Origin: Acetobacter sp. UBA5411
Lineage (GTDB): Bacteria > Pseudomonadota > Alphaproteobacteria > Acetobacterales > Acetobacteraceae
Direction: 5' to 3'
NCBI RefSeq assembly: GCF_002409645.1
Contig: NZ_DHNR01000041.1
Coordinates: forward strand, 495 to 64,494
DNA: 64,000 nt
Positions 36,241-45,359 of the stretch are shown one piece after another. Each line of letters starts with the position of its first letter. The first letter of the stretch is position 1. The position numbers were made by a program, and so were the translations under genes. The notes under the pieces are model-generated. The model saw only the letters and a program-made list of their open reading frames with translations, was not told the DNA's origin and did no database searches.

Positions 36241-37428
36241 ATGCTCAAGCAAGGCGAGTTCCTGTTTACCTCGGAATCGGTGTCCGAAGGCCATCCCGAC
36301 AAAGTGGCGGACCGGATCAGCGATACGGTTCTGGATGCTTATCTGACAGCAGACCCGGAAGCGCGCGTCGCCTGCGAAACGCTGGTGACAACCAACCGCG
36401 TCATTCTTGCCGGTGAAGTCCGCGGTCCGTCTTCCATCACGTCGGAAGGTCTGATCGAAGCCGCCCGTGAAGCGATCCGTGACATCGGTTACGATCAGGC
36501 AGGCTTCTCCTGGAAGAACGCTGAAATCAGCAACTACCTGCACGCGCAGTCCGCTGACATCGCTGTCGGCGTTGATAGCGCAGGCGAGAAGGACGAGGGT
36601 GCAGGCGATCAGGGCATCATGTTCGGCTTCGCGACCAACGAGACCGAGACGCTGATGCCAGCGCCGCTGTACTACTCCCACAAGATCCTCAAGACGATGC
36701 GTGACCTGCGTCGCGCTGGCGATCCGCGTGCGAAGGGCCTGCAGCCGGACGCCAAAAGTCAGGTGACCCTGCGTTATCTCAACGGCAAGCCGGTCGAAGC
36801 GACATCTGTCGTGATCTCGACGCAGCATGACGAAGGCGTGGATCAGAACGTCATCCGCAATGAGTTGCACAACATCGTCAAGGACGTGCTGCCGGAAGGC
36901 TGGATGCCAGCCGACAAGGAATTCTACGTCAATCCGACCGGCATCTTCGTGATCGGTGGTCCGGACGGCGACGCCGGTCTGACAGGCCGCAAGATCATCG
37001 TCGACACATACGGCGGTGCGGCTCCTCACGGTGGTGGCGCGTTCTCCGGCAAGGATCCTACAAAGGTCGACCGTTCCGCAGCCTACGCCGCCCGCTATCT
37101 GGCGAAGAACGTTGTCGCTGCCGGGCTTGCTGACCGCTGCACGCTTCAGCTGTCCTACGCCATCGGCGTGTCGCATCCGCTTTCTGTCTATGTCGACTTC
37201 GACGGCACAGGCAAGGACATCGACGAGGCCAAGCTGGTGAAGGTTCTGCGCGAGGTCATGAACCTCTCCCCGCGTGGTATTCGTCAGCACCTGCGTCTGA
37301 ACCGTCCGATCTACACCGAGACGTCCGCTTACGGTCACTTCGGTCGTACGCCTGACGAAGCCCGTGACACGTTCCCGTGGGAGCGCACGGATCTCGTCGA
37401 CGCGCTGCGTAACGCTTTCAACCGCTGA
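36241..37428 (+). CDS. metK: S-adenosylmethionine synthetase MetK
   Basis: Makes SAM from methionine and ATP. 395 residues, with FTSESVSEGHPDKVADRISD at the N-terminus, GAGDQGIMFGFATNET near residue 120, and GGGAFSGKDPTKVDRSAAY near residue 260, all family signatures. The ATG at 36241 is used; the upstream in-frame stretch is the leader. trmB begins 10 bases after the stop. Confidence 0.98.
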   Translation: MLKQGEFLFTSESVSEGHPDKVADRISDTVLDAYLTADPEARVACETLVTTNRVILAGEVRGPSSITSEGLIEAAREAIRDIGYDQAGFSWKNAEISNYLHAQSADIAVGVDSAGEKDEGAGDQGIMFGFATNETETLMPAPLYYSHKILKTMRDLRRAGDPRAKGLQPDAKSQVTLRYLNGKPVEATSVVISTQHDEGVDQNVIRNELHNIVKDVLPEGWMPADKEFYVNPTGIFVIGGPDGDAGLTGRKIIVDTYGGAAPHGGGAFSGKDPTKVDRSAAYAARYLAKNVVAAGLADRCTLQLSYAIGVSHPLSVYVDFDGTGKDIDEAKLVKVLREVMNLSPRGIRQHLRLNRPIYTETSAYGHFGRTPDEARDTFPWERTDLVDALRNAFNR

Positions 37429-37438
37429 AAGCAGGACG

Positions 37439-38194
37439 ATGAGTGTGGTGGGTGAAGAGGGTGGCGCGGTTACTCCGCATGAGAGTGAGGAGAAGACCGC
37501 TTCCACTCTGAAGCCACCGGCTCAGCGTCTTTACGGTCGCCAGCGGGGTCATCCGCTGCGCGACCGTCAGCAGCGCCTGATTGATGAGGCGCTGCCCCGG
37601 ATACGGTTTCCGGAAGATAAAGCCTCCGATCCGAAAGCGGCGTTTGATACCCGGCCTGAGCAGGTCTGGCTGGAAGTCGGTTTCGGTGGCGGAGAGCATG
37701 TTCTCTCCCAGATCGAGATGCATCCTTCTGTTGGCTACATCGCCTCGGAAGTGTTTGAGAACGGGCTCTGCTCCCTTCTCGCACCGTTGTTCCCATCGCG
37801 TGAGGAAGCGACGTCTCCCGTGCCGCCGCTTCTGCGTCTGTGGGACGATGATGCGCGTCTGATGCTCCAGAATCTGCCGGAAGCCTCGCTGGACCGGATG
37901 TTTCTGATGTTCCCGGATCCGTGGCCGAAAAAGCGCCATGCCAAACGTCGCTTCGTCCACCCCGGCAATCTGCCGTTTGTGGCGCGGGCGCTGAAGCCCG
38001 GTGCAATCTGGCGTGTGGCCAGTGATGATCCGACCTATCAGGCATGGGTCGAAGAGGTTATGGGCAATCAGAATTTCTTCGAGACGGCTCTTCCAGCGCT
38101 TGAGCGCCCGGAAGGCTGGCCTCCGACGCGCTATGAGGCGAAGGCTATTAAAGCCGGACGTCAGCCGATGTACTGGACGTTCGTGCGGAAGTAA
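37439..38194 (+). CDS. trmB: tRNA (guanine-46-N7) methyltransferase TrmB
   Basis: SAM-dependent methyltransferase modifying G46 in the tRNA variable loop. 251 residues, with a charged, low-complexity first 30 residues, YGRQRGHPLRDRQQRLID, then VWLEVGFGGGEHVLSQ (SAM motif I, near residue 75) and FLMFPDPWPKKRHAKRRFVHP, the family hallmark. Downstream of metK by ten bases, so translationally close to its cofactor-making gene. A hairpin follows at 38259. Confidence 0.95.
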   Translation: MSVVGEEGGAVTPHESEEKTASTLKPPAQRLYGRQRGHPLRDRQQRLIDEALPRIRFPEDKASDPKAAFDTRPEQVWLEVGFGGGEHVLSQIEMHPSVGYIASEVFENGLCSLLAPLFPSREEATSPVPPLLRLWDDDARLMLQNLPEASLDRMFLMFPDPWPKKRHAKRRFVHPGNLPFVARALKPGAIWRVASDDPTYQAWVEEVMGNQNFFETALPALERPEGWPPTRYEAKAIKAGRQPMYWTFVRK

Positions 38195-38258
38195 TGCCTC
38201 GAAGGGCAGGGGGCAATGTCTCTCTTACCCGATATCTCTAGGATGTATTTCTCGGGAT

Positions 38259-38279
38259 AGGGGCGCATTAAGCGCCCCC
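38259..38279 (+). terminator. Hairpin after trmB
   Basis: GGGGCG / CGCCCC with loop CATTAAG-like, about 65 bases after the trmB stop. The T run is poor, so this is a weak terminator call; it lies between convergent genes. Confidence 0.55.
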
Positions 38280-38354
38280 ACTATTAGTGAATAGCAGCAC
38301 GGTTTGGATCGCTGAGTGACGCTGAATGTCGTCACCCGCATCGTGCGAGACCTG

Positions 38355-39083
38355 TCAGTGCGTTTCCGCCGACTTGATCACATCGTAGCCTGCTGAACCC
38401 GGCGGCGGGCCCGGAGGCGGCAGATCGTCCGCTGTCACGGAAAGCAGCTGCTGGGCGTCCGGTCCAATCTGATGCGCGTTGATGGCCGTTCCATAAACAC
38501 CCGTAGCGCCCGGTCCCGCTGCATAGAGCATGGCTCCCGGCTTCAGCCACGCTGCGATCTTTGCCGCGTCACGGGTCGGGATGCGGATCACCGTATGATC
38601 CTTCAGAATGGCACCAATCAGTACGCCCTGAATGTTGTAGAGTGGGTGAGTAATCTCACCATGCACTACGATGTCGGGCCCGGCGACCATTTCAGGAGAA
38701 TGCTGCGGCATGGCGATGCCAACATCCTCGGAACGGCTGCCTCGCGGTCCAGAGAGAGAAAAGGCCTGAATAATGGGAAGAGCTTTTCCCTTCAGGCCGG
38801 TGCCGGTAATCTTTTCGCCTGGCTTGACGATCTTGGGGATATCCCACGACAGATCCTGTGAAACGAGAACCTGCGTACCATCAGAGAGCAGCAGACCGGT
38901 CACGCCGCCTCCTGCTGAAGGGATATACTGCGTCACAGTCCCGCTGAACGAAGGGAGCACGGACAGATCGTAGACCGAGGCGGGGCCGCTTCCGGCTGAT
39001 GATGAGGCCGCCAGAACGGGAGAGGCACTAAGCGCTGCGGCGGAACCGACGGCAATGACTGCAAGGCGTAACAGGTGACGCAT
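38355..39083 (-). CDS. Secreted protein of unknown function
   Basis: 242-residue exported protein: signal peptide LRLAVIAVGSAAALSASPVLAA, then a Ser/Gly linker and a beta-rich body with paired segments such as FSGTVTQYIPSAGGGVTGLLLSDGTQVLVS and GPDIVVHGEITHPLYNIQGVLIGAILKD, which could be two OB-like or similar barrels. A Pro-rich stretch (LPPPGPPPGSAG) lies near the C-terminus. No cysteine pair or enzymatic motif seen. It stands alone downstream of the purH terminator. Confidence 0.75.
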   Translation of the reverse strand: MRHLLRLAVIAVGSAAALSASPVLAASSSAGSGPASVYDLSVLPSFSGTVTQYIPSAGGGVTGLLLSDGTQVLVSQDLSWDIPKIVKPGEKITGTGLKGKALPIIQAFSLSGPRGSRSEDVGIAMPQHSPEMVAGPDIVVHGEITHPLYNIQGVLIGAILKDHTVIRIPTRDAAKIAAWLKPGAMLYAAGPGATGVYGTAINAHQIGPDAQQLLSVTADDLPPPGPPPGSAGYDVIKSAETH

Positions 39084-39144
39084 GACTGGTCCAATCGTTC
39101 ACTGGCCGTTTGCTGGCAGAGAGCGAACAGGCCGGAAAAGCGCG

Positions 39145-39189
39145 AAAAATAAAGCAGTCCGGATATCGCCACGAGTGACGTATCCGGAC
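39145..39189 (-). terminator. Rho-independent terminator after purH
   Basis: On the minus strand, GTCCGGATA / TATCCGGAC (9 bp, arms at 39181-39189 and 39157-39165) with a 15-base loop, followed by TGCTTTATTTTT. It begins 20 bases after the purH stop. Confidence 0.85.
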
Positions 39190-39208
39190 AAGCCTTTTCG
39201 TATGCGGA

Positions 39209-40789
39209 TCAGTGCCTGAAATGACGCATACCGGTCAGCACCATGGCAATTCCGGCTTTGTCGGCGGCGGCAATGACTTCGTCATCACGGATGGAGCCAC
39301 CCGGCTGGATCACGGCGGTAGCGCCGGCAGCCACAATGGTCTCCAGCCCATCGGCGAACGGGAAGAAGGCGTCCGAGGCCGCCACACTGCCGCGGGTCAG
39401 CGGCTCGGACTGGCCGAGAGCTTTCGCCGCTTCAAGACTTTTGCTGACGGCGATACGCGCGGAGTCCACACGGCTCATCTGGCCTGCACCCACACCAACA
39501 GTCGCGCCATCCTTGGCGTAGACAATGGCGTTGGACTTGACGTGCTTGGCGACGCGGAAGGCGAAGATGAGGTCACGCATTTCCTCGGCGGTCGGCGCAC
39601 GCTTCGTCACGACTTTCAGAGCGCTTTCCTCAATCCGACCATTGTCGCGCGTCTGGGCGAGGAAGCCGCCCGCGACGGAGCGGACGATCACTCCGCCTTC
39701 GGTCGGGTTGGGCAGAGCGCCGGTCAGCAGCAGGCGCAGGTTCTTCTTGCTGGCGAGGACGGCCTGCGCCGCTTCGGTCGCATCGGGAGCGACAATGACT
39801 TCCGTGAAGATCGCAGAGATCTTCTTTGCCGTCTCTTCGTCCAGCGTGCCGTTCAGAGCCACGATGCCACCAAAGGCCGATACCGGATCGCAACGCAGGG
39901 CGCTGTCCCAAGCCGCGCTGAGGTTGGCGGCAGTCGCCACGCCACAGGGGTTGGCGTGCTTGACGATAACGACGGCCGGTTCCTTGAATTCGGCGACGGC
40001 TTCGAAGGCAGCGTCCGTGTCGTTGAGGTTGTTGTAGGACAGGGACTTGCCCTGCACCTGACGCGCTGTCGCCACACCGGGACGCTTGCTGCCGTCAGTA
40101 TAGAAAGCGGCCTGCTGGTGCGGGTTCTCGCCGTAACGCAGGACTTCCCGACGCATGCCCGACAGGGTGAAGCGTTCTGGGAACGTGTCGTGGCGCTCCT
40201 TGGCGAACCATGCAGCAATGGCGGAATCGTAGGCTGAGGTGCGGGCATAAGCCGCGCCAGCCAGCGCACGGCGGGCTTCCAGCGTTGTGCCGCCAGCCTG
40301 AAGCGCTTCAATGATGGCGCCATACTGGTCCGGGCTGGTCAGCACAGCGACATGGCCGTGATTCTTGGCGGCTGCGCGGATCAGAGCGGGGCCACCGATG
40401 TCGATGTTCTCGATGCAGTCGTCAGCGGATGCGCCGGACGCGACGGTTGCCTCAAACGGATAAAGATTGACGGCGACCAGATCGATCGGCGCAATCTTGT
40501 GTTCTTCCATCTGGGCGACATGAGCGGGCAGATCGCGACGACCGAGGATGCCGCCGTGAATCTGCGGAACCAGCGTCTTGACGCGGCCATCCAGAATTTC
40601 GGGAAAACCGGTATGGTCGGAGACTTCGACGACGGGCAGGCCAGCATCACGCAGGGCTTTAGCGGAACCGCCGGTGGACAGGATTTCTGCTCCCTGAGCA
40701 ACGAGGGCGCGACCCAGTTCGATCAATCCGGTCTTGTCGGAGACGGAGAGAAGGGCGCGCTTTACAGGCAACAGGCTGGTCTGGCTCAT
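39209..40789 (-). CDS. purH: AICAR transformylase / IMP cyclohydrolase PurH
   Basis: Bifunctional enzyme for the last two steps to IMP. 526 residues from the ATG at 40789: N-terminal cyclohydrolase domain (KRALLSVSDKTGLIELGRAL, ILSTGGSAKALRDAG) and C-terminal transformylase with VIVKHANPCGVA (Lys-His catalytic motif near residue 265) and YAKDGATVGVGAGQMSRVDSAR. An in-frame ATG 33 bases upstream (40822) is possible, but neither start has a convincing ribosome site. purH lies apart from purB and the purC-L cluster. Confidence 0.96.
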   Translation of the reverse strand: MSQTSLLPVKRALLSVSDKTGLIELGRALVAQGAEILSTGGSAKALRDAGLPVVEVSDHTGFPEILDGRVKTLVPQIHGGILGRRDLPAHVAQMEEHKIAPIDLVAVNLYPFEATVASGASADDCIENIDIGGPALIRAAAKNHGHVAVLTSPDQYGAIIEALQAGGTTLEARRALAGAAYARTSAYDSAIAAWFAKERHDTFPERFTLSGMRREVLRYGENPHQQAAFYTDGSKRPGVATARQVQGKSLSYNNLNDTDAAFEAVAEFKEPAVVIVKHANPCGVATAANLSAAWDSALRCDPVSAFGGIVALNGTLDEETAKKISAIFTEVIVAPDATEAAQAVLASKKNLRLLLTGALPNPTEGGVIVRSVAGGFLAQTRDNGRIEESALKVVTKRAPTAEEMRDLIFAFRVAKHVKSNAIVYAKDGATVGVGAGQMSRVDSARIAVSKSLEAAKALGQSEPLTRGSVAASDAFFPFADGLETIVAAGATAVIQPGGSIRDDEVIAAADKAGIAMVLTGMRHFRH

Positions 40790-40904
40790 CGAAGTCGAGT
40801 CTTTCGCGAAGGAGTCCATCAAAACGACGGTCTGGCAAAACGTCGGTCAGGCGTCGTTGGCGGCGTGCTTAGTGAAGTGGTTGCGATGTGGCAACCGCAA
40901 CGAG

Positions 40905-40999
40905 AAAAAGTCCGGGAGTGACCCGGACGGAAAAGCGGCTGGATTTTCCTGATTTTACTATTCAGAACAAAGGCGCAGCGTGTTTCGACCCGCTGCGCC
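40905..40999 (-). terminator. Tandem terminator hairpins between accC and purH
   Basis: Two minus-strand hairpins. The first is GGCGCAGCG / CGCTGCGCC (40991-40999 with 40972-40980), followed by TTTGTT, starting ten bases after the accC stop. The second is GTCCGGG / CCCGGAC with loop TCACT (40910-40928), followed by TTTTT. They should end the aroQ-accB-accC transcript. Confidence 0.8.
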
Positions 41000-41008
41000 T
41001 CCGCCTAG

Positions 41009-42352
41009 TCATTTTCCGCGGGCGGTGAAGTTTTCCAGCCAGTGGATCGTATAATCGCCCTTCTGAAACTCCGGATCCGCAAGGATACGGCGGTGCAGAG
41101 GAACGACTGTGCTGACGCCCTCGACCACCAGTTCATCCAGCGCCCGACTCATGCGTGCGATGGCAGCGGCACGTGTCGGAGCATGGACAATCAGCTTGGC
41201 GATCATGCTGTCATAGTAAGGCGGCACGCGGTAACCGGCATAGACGGCGCTATCGATGCGCACGCCGAGTCCACCCGGCGGGTGATAGACCGTAATTGTG
41301 CCGGGGCTTGGGATGAACGTGTCCGGGTCTTCCGCATTGATGCGGCACTCGATGGCATGACCGGAGAAGGTGATGTCCTTCTGGCTGTAGCCAAGCGGCT
41401 CACCGGCAGCAATGCGGATCTGCTCACGGACGAGGTCCACATCACAGACCATCTCCGTCACCGGATGCTCGACCTGAAGACGGGTATTCATCTCGATGAA
41501 GCAGAACTGTCCATCCTGATACAGGAATTCCAGTGTGCCCGCGTTGCGGTAGCCCATCTTGGAAAGTGCTGCCGTCGCCGTCGCGCCAATGGCGTCACGC
41601 TCTTCCGCTGTGAGGGCAGGGGAGCCTGCCTCTTCCAGCAGCTTCTGGTGACGACGCTGGAGCGAACAGTCGCGCTCACCGAAATGCACGACGTTGCCGT
41701 GCGTATCGCCCATAATCTGCAATTCGATGTGGCGCGGCTTGTCGAGATATTTCTCGAGATAGACCGCGTCATTACCGAAGGCCGCTAGGGACTCGGTGCG
41801 GGCGACGCTCCAGGCCTCGGGCAGTTCTTCGCGTGTCTGGGCGACCTTCATGCCACGACCACCACCACCGGCGGCTGCCTTGATCAGGACCGGGTAGCCG
41901 ACGCGGTCAGCAACTTCGTAGGCTTCCTCAATGCTGAGGAGTTCGCCGTCCGAACCCGGAACCAGAGGAACGCCGAGGGCTTCCATCGTGGTCTTGGCGC
42001 TGATCTTGTCGCCCATGGTGCGGATATGTTCCGCAGTCGGGCCAATGAAAGCGAGGCCGTGGGCTTCGACGGTCTCGGCGAAGTCAGCATTTTCTGACAG
42101 GAAGCCGTAGCCGGGGTGGATGGCTTCCGCGCCAGTGATCGTCGCTGCAGAGAGGATCGCCGCCACGTTCAGATAAGAGTCGCGAGCCGAAGGTGGTCCG
42201 ATACAGACGGCCTCGTCAGCGAGGCGGACATGCATGGCGTCCGCATCGGCGGTTGAGTGGACCGCGACCGAGCGGATGCCCATCTCCCGACAGGCCCGCA
42301 GGACGCGCAATGCGATTTCGCCGCGATTGGCGATGAGGATTTTGGAAAACAT
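41009..42352 (-). CDS. accC: Biotin carboxylase AccC (acetyl-CoA carboxylase subunit)
   Basis: ATP-grasp subunit that carboxylates biotin on AccB, first step of fatty acid synthesis. 447 residues: KILIANRGEIALRVLRAC, HPGYGFLSENADFAE, KAAAGGGGRGMKVAQ (glycine-rich ATP loop near residue 165), ERDCSLQRRHQKLLEEAGSP, FIEMNTRLQVEHPVTE (active-site Glu/Asn/Arg) near residue 290. Start and accB stop overlap by one base, so the pair is coupled. Confidence 0.98.
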   Translation of the reverse strand: MFSKILIANRGEIALRVLRACREMGIRSVAVHSTADADAMHVRLADEAVCIGPPSARDSYLNVAAILSAATITGAEAIHPGYGFLSENADFAETVEAHGLAFIGPTAEHIRTMGDKISAKTTMEALGVPLVPGSDGELLSIEEAYEVADRVGYPVLIKAAAGGGGRGMKVAQTREELPEAWSVARTESLAAFGNDAVYLEKYLDKPRHIELQIMGDTHGNVVHFGERDCSLQRRHQKLLEEAGSPALTAEERDAIGATATAALSKMGYRNAGTLEFLYQDGQFCFIEMNTRLQVEHPVTEMVCDVDLVREQIRIAAGEPLGYSQKDITFSGHAIECRINAEDPDTFIPSPGTITVYHPPGGLGVRIDSAVYAGYRVPPYYDSMIAKLIVHAPTRAAAIARMSRALDELVVEGVSTVVPLHRRILADPEFQKGDYTIHWLENFTARGK

Positions 42353-42810
42353 TATTCAATAATGACGAGCGGTTGGCCGAATTCAACAGGATCGTTGGAT
42401 GCCACGAGAATCTGTTTTACCGTACCGGCTTTCGGGGCCTTGATCTGGTTGAAGGTCTTCATCGCTTCGATCAGCATCAGGGTCTGGCCAGCTGTTACGG
42501 TTTGACCTTCCGTGATGAACGGCGGAGAAGACGGGTCAGGGCTGAGATAGGCCACGCCGATCATCGGGCTGTTGACGGCACCGGGGTGTTTGGACAGATC
42601 GGCGGGCGCAGCGGCGACCGGGGATGCTGCAGCAGGCGTTGGGATTGCTGGGGCAGCCACCTGCACCGGAGCCGCGGCGACCGTGGAGGCAGCACGCACA
42701 ACACGAATACGGCTGTCCTTTTCGGCGACTTCAATCTCGGTCAGCCCGGTGTCCGTCAGGATATCGGCCAGTGCCCGTATGGCATCTGCGTCTACGAGCA
42801 GTCGGCTCAT
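42352..42810 (-). CDS. accB: Biotin carboxyl carrier protein AccB
   Basis: 152-residue carrier for the carboxybiotin arm of acetyl-CoA carboxylase. N-terminal helix region, an Ala/Pro-rich flexible linker (residues about 40-75), and a C-terminal biotinyl domain with MLIEAMKTFNQIKA (the Lys that is biotinylated) and the usual thumb region SPPFITEGQTV. Overlaps aroQ by four bases and accC by one. Confidence 0.97.
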   Translation of the reverse strand: MSRLLVDADAIRALADILTDTGLTEIEVAEKDSRIRVVRAASTVAAAPVQVAAPAIPTPAAASPVAAAPADLSKHPGAVNSPMIGVAYLSPDPSSPPFITEGQTVTAGQTLMLIEAMKTFNQIKAPKAGTVKQILVASNDPVEFGQPLVIIE

Positions 42811-43262
42811 TGCGTTTCCTCGTTCAAAAGTATGTCGGTCATTGCCTGAAGTGCGAGCGCGTAGCCCTGCACACCCAGACCACAGATGACGCCCACCGCA
42901 GCGCGCGAGACATAGGAATGATGTCTGAATGGCTCACGGCGATGGATATTGGAGATATGGACCTCGATCACAGGCAGATCGACAGCCAGCAGCGCATCGA
43001 GCAGCGCGATGGACGTGTGTGTGTAGCCCGCCGGGTTGATGATGATGCCCTGTGCCCGTCCCCGACATTCCTGAACCCAGGAAATCAGCTCTCCTTCCCC
43101 ATTGGTCTGCCGGAAATCAATGCCGACATCCAGCTTTTCGGCGTTCTGCGCGCAAAGCTGCTCGACATCATCGAGTGTCGTTCTGCCGTAGACTTCCGGC
43201 TGGCGGAGGCCAAGCATATTCAGGTTGGGACCGTTGAGGACGGCGATGAGGGGGCGTTCCAT
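42807..43262 (-). CDS. aroQ: 3-dehydroquinate dehydratase, type II (AroQ)
   Basis: Shikimate-pathway dehydratase. 151 residues: VLNGPNLNMLGLRQPEVYGRTTLD (active-site loop with Tyr), IINPAGYTHTSIALLDAL (catalytic His) and PVIEVHISNIHRREPFRHHSYVS. Its pairing with accB and accC in one transcription unit is common in proteobacteria. It is the first gene of this unit. Confidence 0.97.
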   Translation of the reverse strand: MERPLIAVLNGPNLNMLGLRQPEVYGRTTLDDVEQLCAQNAEKLDVGIDFRQTNGEGELISWVQECRGRAQGIIINPAGYTHTSIALLDALLAVDLPVIEVHISNIHRREPFRHHSYVSRAAVGVICGLGVQGYALALQAMTDILLNEETQ

Positions 43263-43595
43263 AACTGCGCGCCGTTAGCACGCCCATTCCTTAACTCCAA
43301 GAGTCGGTTCATCATTTTTTGCATGATATGTTTCGTAATGTAATCTCTTTGTGGAAAAGAAATGGCGGAATATTGGTGTAAATTCAGCGATTGAAAGTTT
43401 GTCTTGAAAATTACTGTAGTAACTTGTGTGATTTATGCGGCTTTTACAGAAGTAAAAATTTTTGAAGAAGCCTTTCATGTCAGCCTGTGATTATTGCAAT
43501 TGTAACCGCTCACTGACTGATCTGTCTGTCAGGGTTGAATTTCTCGGAAAAATCGGCTTTATTGGCTAAAGTCTCAACAGAAATCTGGTGAATGC
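43263..43595. other. AT-rich divergent promoter region
   Basis: About 330 AT-rich bases between aroQ (minus) and rlpA (plus). It should hold promoters for both. No gene, repeat or structured RNA stands out; small open frames here have no family features. Confidence 0.45.
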
Positions 43596-44123
43596 GTGCT
43601 GTTTTCGCGTGGAAAAAAGGGTTCCGGGCTTTTCGCAATACTGGCCCTGTCATGGACAGTCGGTGTTGCCGAAGCCAAGGCAGCTACGCAGACGCATGAT
43701 TCCGGCTTTTCGGCATCTCCCGCTCATACAAGCTGGGCTGCATCGGTAAAGGAAGCCCTTGCGAAACGGGCCGCAGGAGCAACGTCGCTGGCTCATCACA
43801 TCCAGCATGGTATGGCGAGCTGGTATGGCGGTCGTTTTGCGCATCGTGGCACCGCGAATGGTGAGCGGTTTGATCCTTCCCAGATGACAGCAGCCCACCC
43901 TTCCGCACCGCTTGGCAGCAAGCTTCTTGTGCGGTCCGAGGAAACCGGTCGGCAGATTGTTGTGACCGTCAATGATCGCGGTCCTTATAAAGGTGGGCGT
44001 GTGATTGACCTGTCACATGCAGCAGCGGCGCAACTGGGAATGTTGCGAAAGGGAGTTGCGCATGTGGCGGTCAGCCCGCTAACGGAAGAAGAAGCTCTCG
44101 AGGTTGCTCAGGCACCCGAGTAA
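43596..44123 (+). CDS. rlpA: RlpA-like septal lytic transglycosylase
   Basis: Double-psi beta-barrel protein of the RlpA family; characterised members cleave naked glycan strands at the septum. 175 residues: signal peptide (GLFAILALSWTVGVAEAKA), a short linker, then GMASWYGGRFAHRGTANGERFDPSQMTAAHP (catalytic Glu/Asp region) and VVTVNDRGPYKGGRVIDLSHAAAAQLGM. No lipobox Cys and no SPOR domain, so it is a minimal secreted form. The frame starts with GTG; an ATG four bases upstream is in another frame. Confidence 0.92.
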   Translation: MLFSRGKKGSGLFAILALSWTVGVAEAKAATQTHDSGFSASPAHTSWAASVKEALAKRAAGATSLAHHIQHGMASWYGGRFAHRGTANGERFDPSQMTAAHPSAPLGSKLLVRSEETGRQIVVTVNDRGPYKGGRVIDLSHAAAAQLGMLRKGVAHVAVSPLTEEEALEVAQAPE

Positions 44124-44174
44124 TTTTCGCATATAATTCCGGGTCATACCCGTCAGGAATGGTGGTTCTTCAGT

Positions 44175-44213
44175 AAAAAAGTCTGGTACGTCCAGTGCGT
44201 GTCAGACTTTTTT
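44175..44213 (+). terminator. Bidirectional terminator after rlpA
   Basis: Perfect 11-bp stem AAAAAAGTCTG / CAGACTTTTTT (44175-44185 and 44203-44213) with a 17-base loop. A and T runs on both sides would work for rlpA and for the convergent yihY-type gene. Confidence 0.9.
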
Positions 44214-44360
44214 GCTGTTGTATACTATGCAGACAGGGGAGCAGGCTGGCTTTTCTCCATATCAGAAGAAGCTGCGATTCCATTACGTTAAGTAAAGCAG
44301 GATCAAAGGGGCCGTGTCCATTTGTGGAATCCGGCGCAGAGTGCTGGCCGCTATTCCACT

Positions 44361-45359
44361 TCAGACTCTCAGGATTTCCCGTGTGGTCGACTGCGCCCGG
44401 GCTTCCAGTTCAGCATTGAATTCGGCACCAAGCAGAACGACCCAGGCACTGACAAAAAACCACATCATGATAGCGATAACGGCACCCAGGGGTCCGTAGG
44501 TCGAGCCATAGCTCGCAATGTTGGCGACGTAATAGGAAAAGCCGGAAGCGGCCAGAATCCAGATGAATGTCGCGGCGACAGCGCCCGGAATAACCCAACG
44601 CCATTTTGCATGATGACCGCTCGGCCCGACGCGGTAAAGCAGCATGTAAGCAAGAATGATCAGCACCGCCATGATGCTGAGACCCGCCAGTCGGACGCCC
44701 AGTTCGATCGAGCCGGGAGGCGGATCAATCCGCAGGATGACCGGCAGGAGCTGAAACAGGATGGGGACCGCGACCATGATTGCTACCCCAAGACAGATCT
44801 CCAGGATCGCGGACAGTGTCAGGGCGAGAGCCAGCGCCTGAAACGCGATGAAACTGCGGGTTTCAGTGGTGCCGTAGGCAATGTTCAGGGCGGAAAGAAT
44901 CGATTTGATGCCAGCTGATGCTGACCAGAGCGCGATGGATGTCGAGATGGCCAGATTCATGGTCAGGGAGCTGTGAGGCACCGAAACAAGTTCGTTGACC
45001 CGGTTTTCAATGATCGAGAAAGCGGCGGGTGGCAGCAGTTGCCTGATCGAATTCAGCTGCGTGGCGACGCTCTGCACGTCAAAGGCCAATCCATAAATGG
45101 AAATCAACGTGCTGATGGCAGGAAACAGCGCCAGCGTGGCGTAGAACGCGCAGCCAGCAGCAATCAGCGTTGTCGGTCCGGCGATAATGGACGTCACCGT
45201 CGATTTGCAGACTTCCTTCCAGTCAGCCTTTGTCAGGGCGAAAGGGGAGGACAGATGACGGCGAGGCTTGTCTTTCTGTTCGGTCGCACCTGAGTCGCCC
45301 GCAGGCGTTCCTGTTTCAAGGTTAGGCTCAAGCGGAACATTGGACAGGGAGGAACTCAT
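44361..45359 (-). CDS. YihY/BrkB family inner-membrane protein
   Basis: 332-residue multi-pass membrane protein of the YihY (UPF0761)/BrkB family; no proven biochemical function. Cytosolic N-terminus with KADWKEVCKSTVTSI, then about six hydrophobic segments. Family-typical parts are GCAFYATLALFPAISTLISIYGL near residue 70, SAGIKSILSALNIAYG near 165, and WRWVIPGAVAATFIWILAASGFSYYV then YGPLGAVIAIMMWFFVSAWVVLLGAEFNAE near the end. Divergent from the odc-like gene. Confidence 0.92.
   Translation of the reverse strand: MSSSLSNVPLEPNLETGTPAGDSGATEQKDKPRRHLSSPFALTKADWKEVCKSTVTSIIAGPTTLIAAGCAFYATLALFPAISTLISIYGLAFDVQSVATQLNSIRQLLPPAAFSIIENRVNELVSVPHSSLTMNLAISTSIALWSASAGIKSILSALNIAYGTTETRSFIAFQALALALTLSAILEICLGVAIMVAVPILFQLLPVILRIDPPPGSIELGVRLAGLSIMAVLIILAYMLLYRVGPSGHHAKWRWVIPGAVAATFIWILAASGFSYYVANIASYGSTYGPLGAVIAIMMWFFVSAWVVLLGAEFNAELEARAQSTTREILRV

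Noticed and set aside
36211..37506. 431-codon minus-strand open frame opposite metK
   Set aside because: Antisense shadow of metK; no start signal or recognisable domain.
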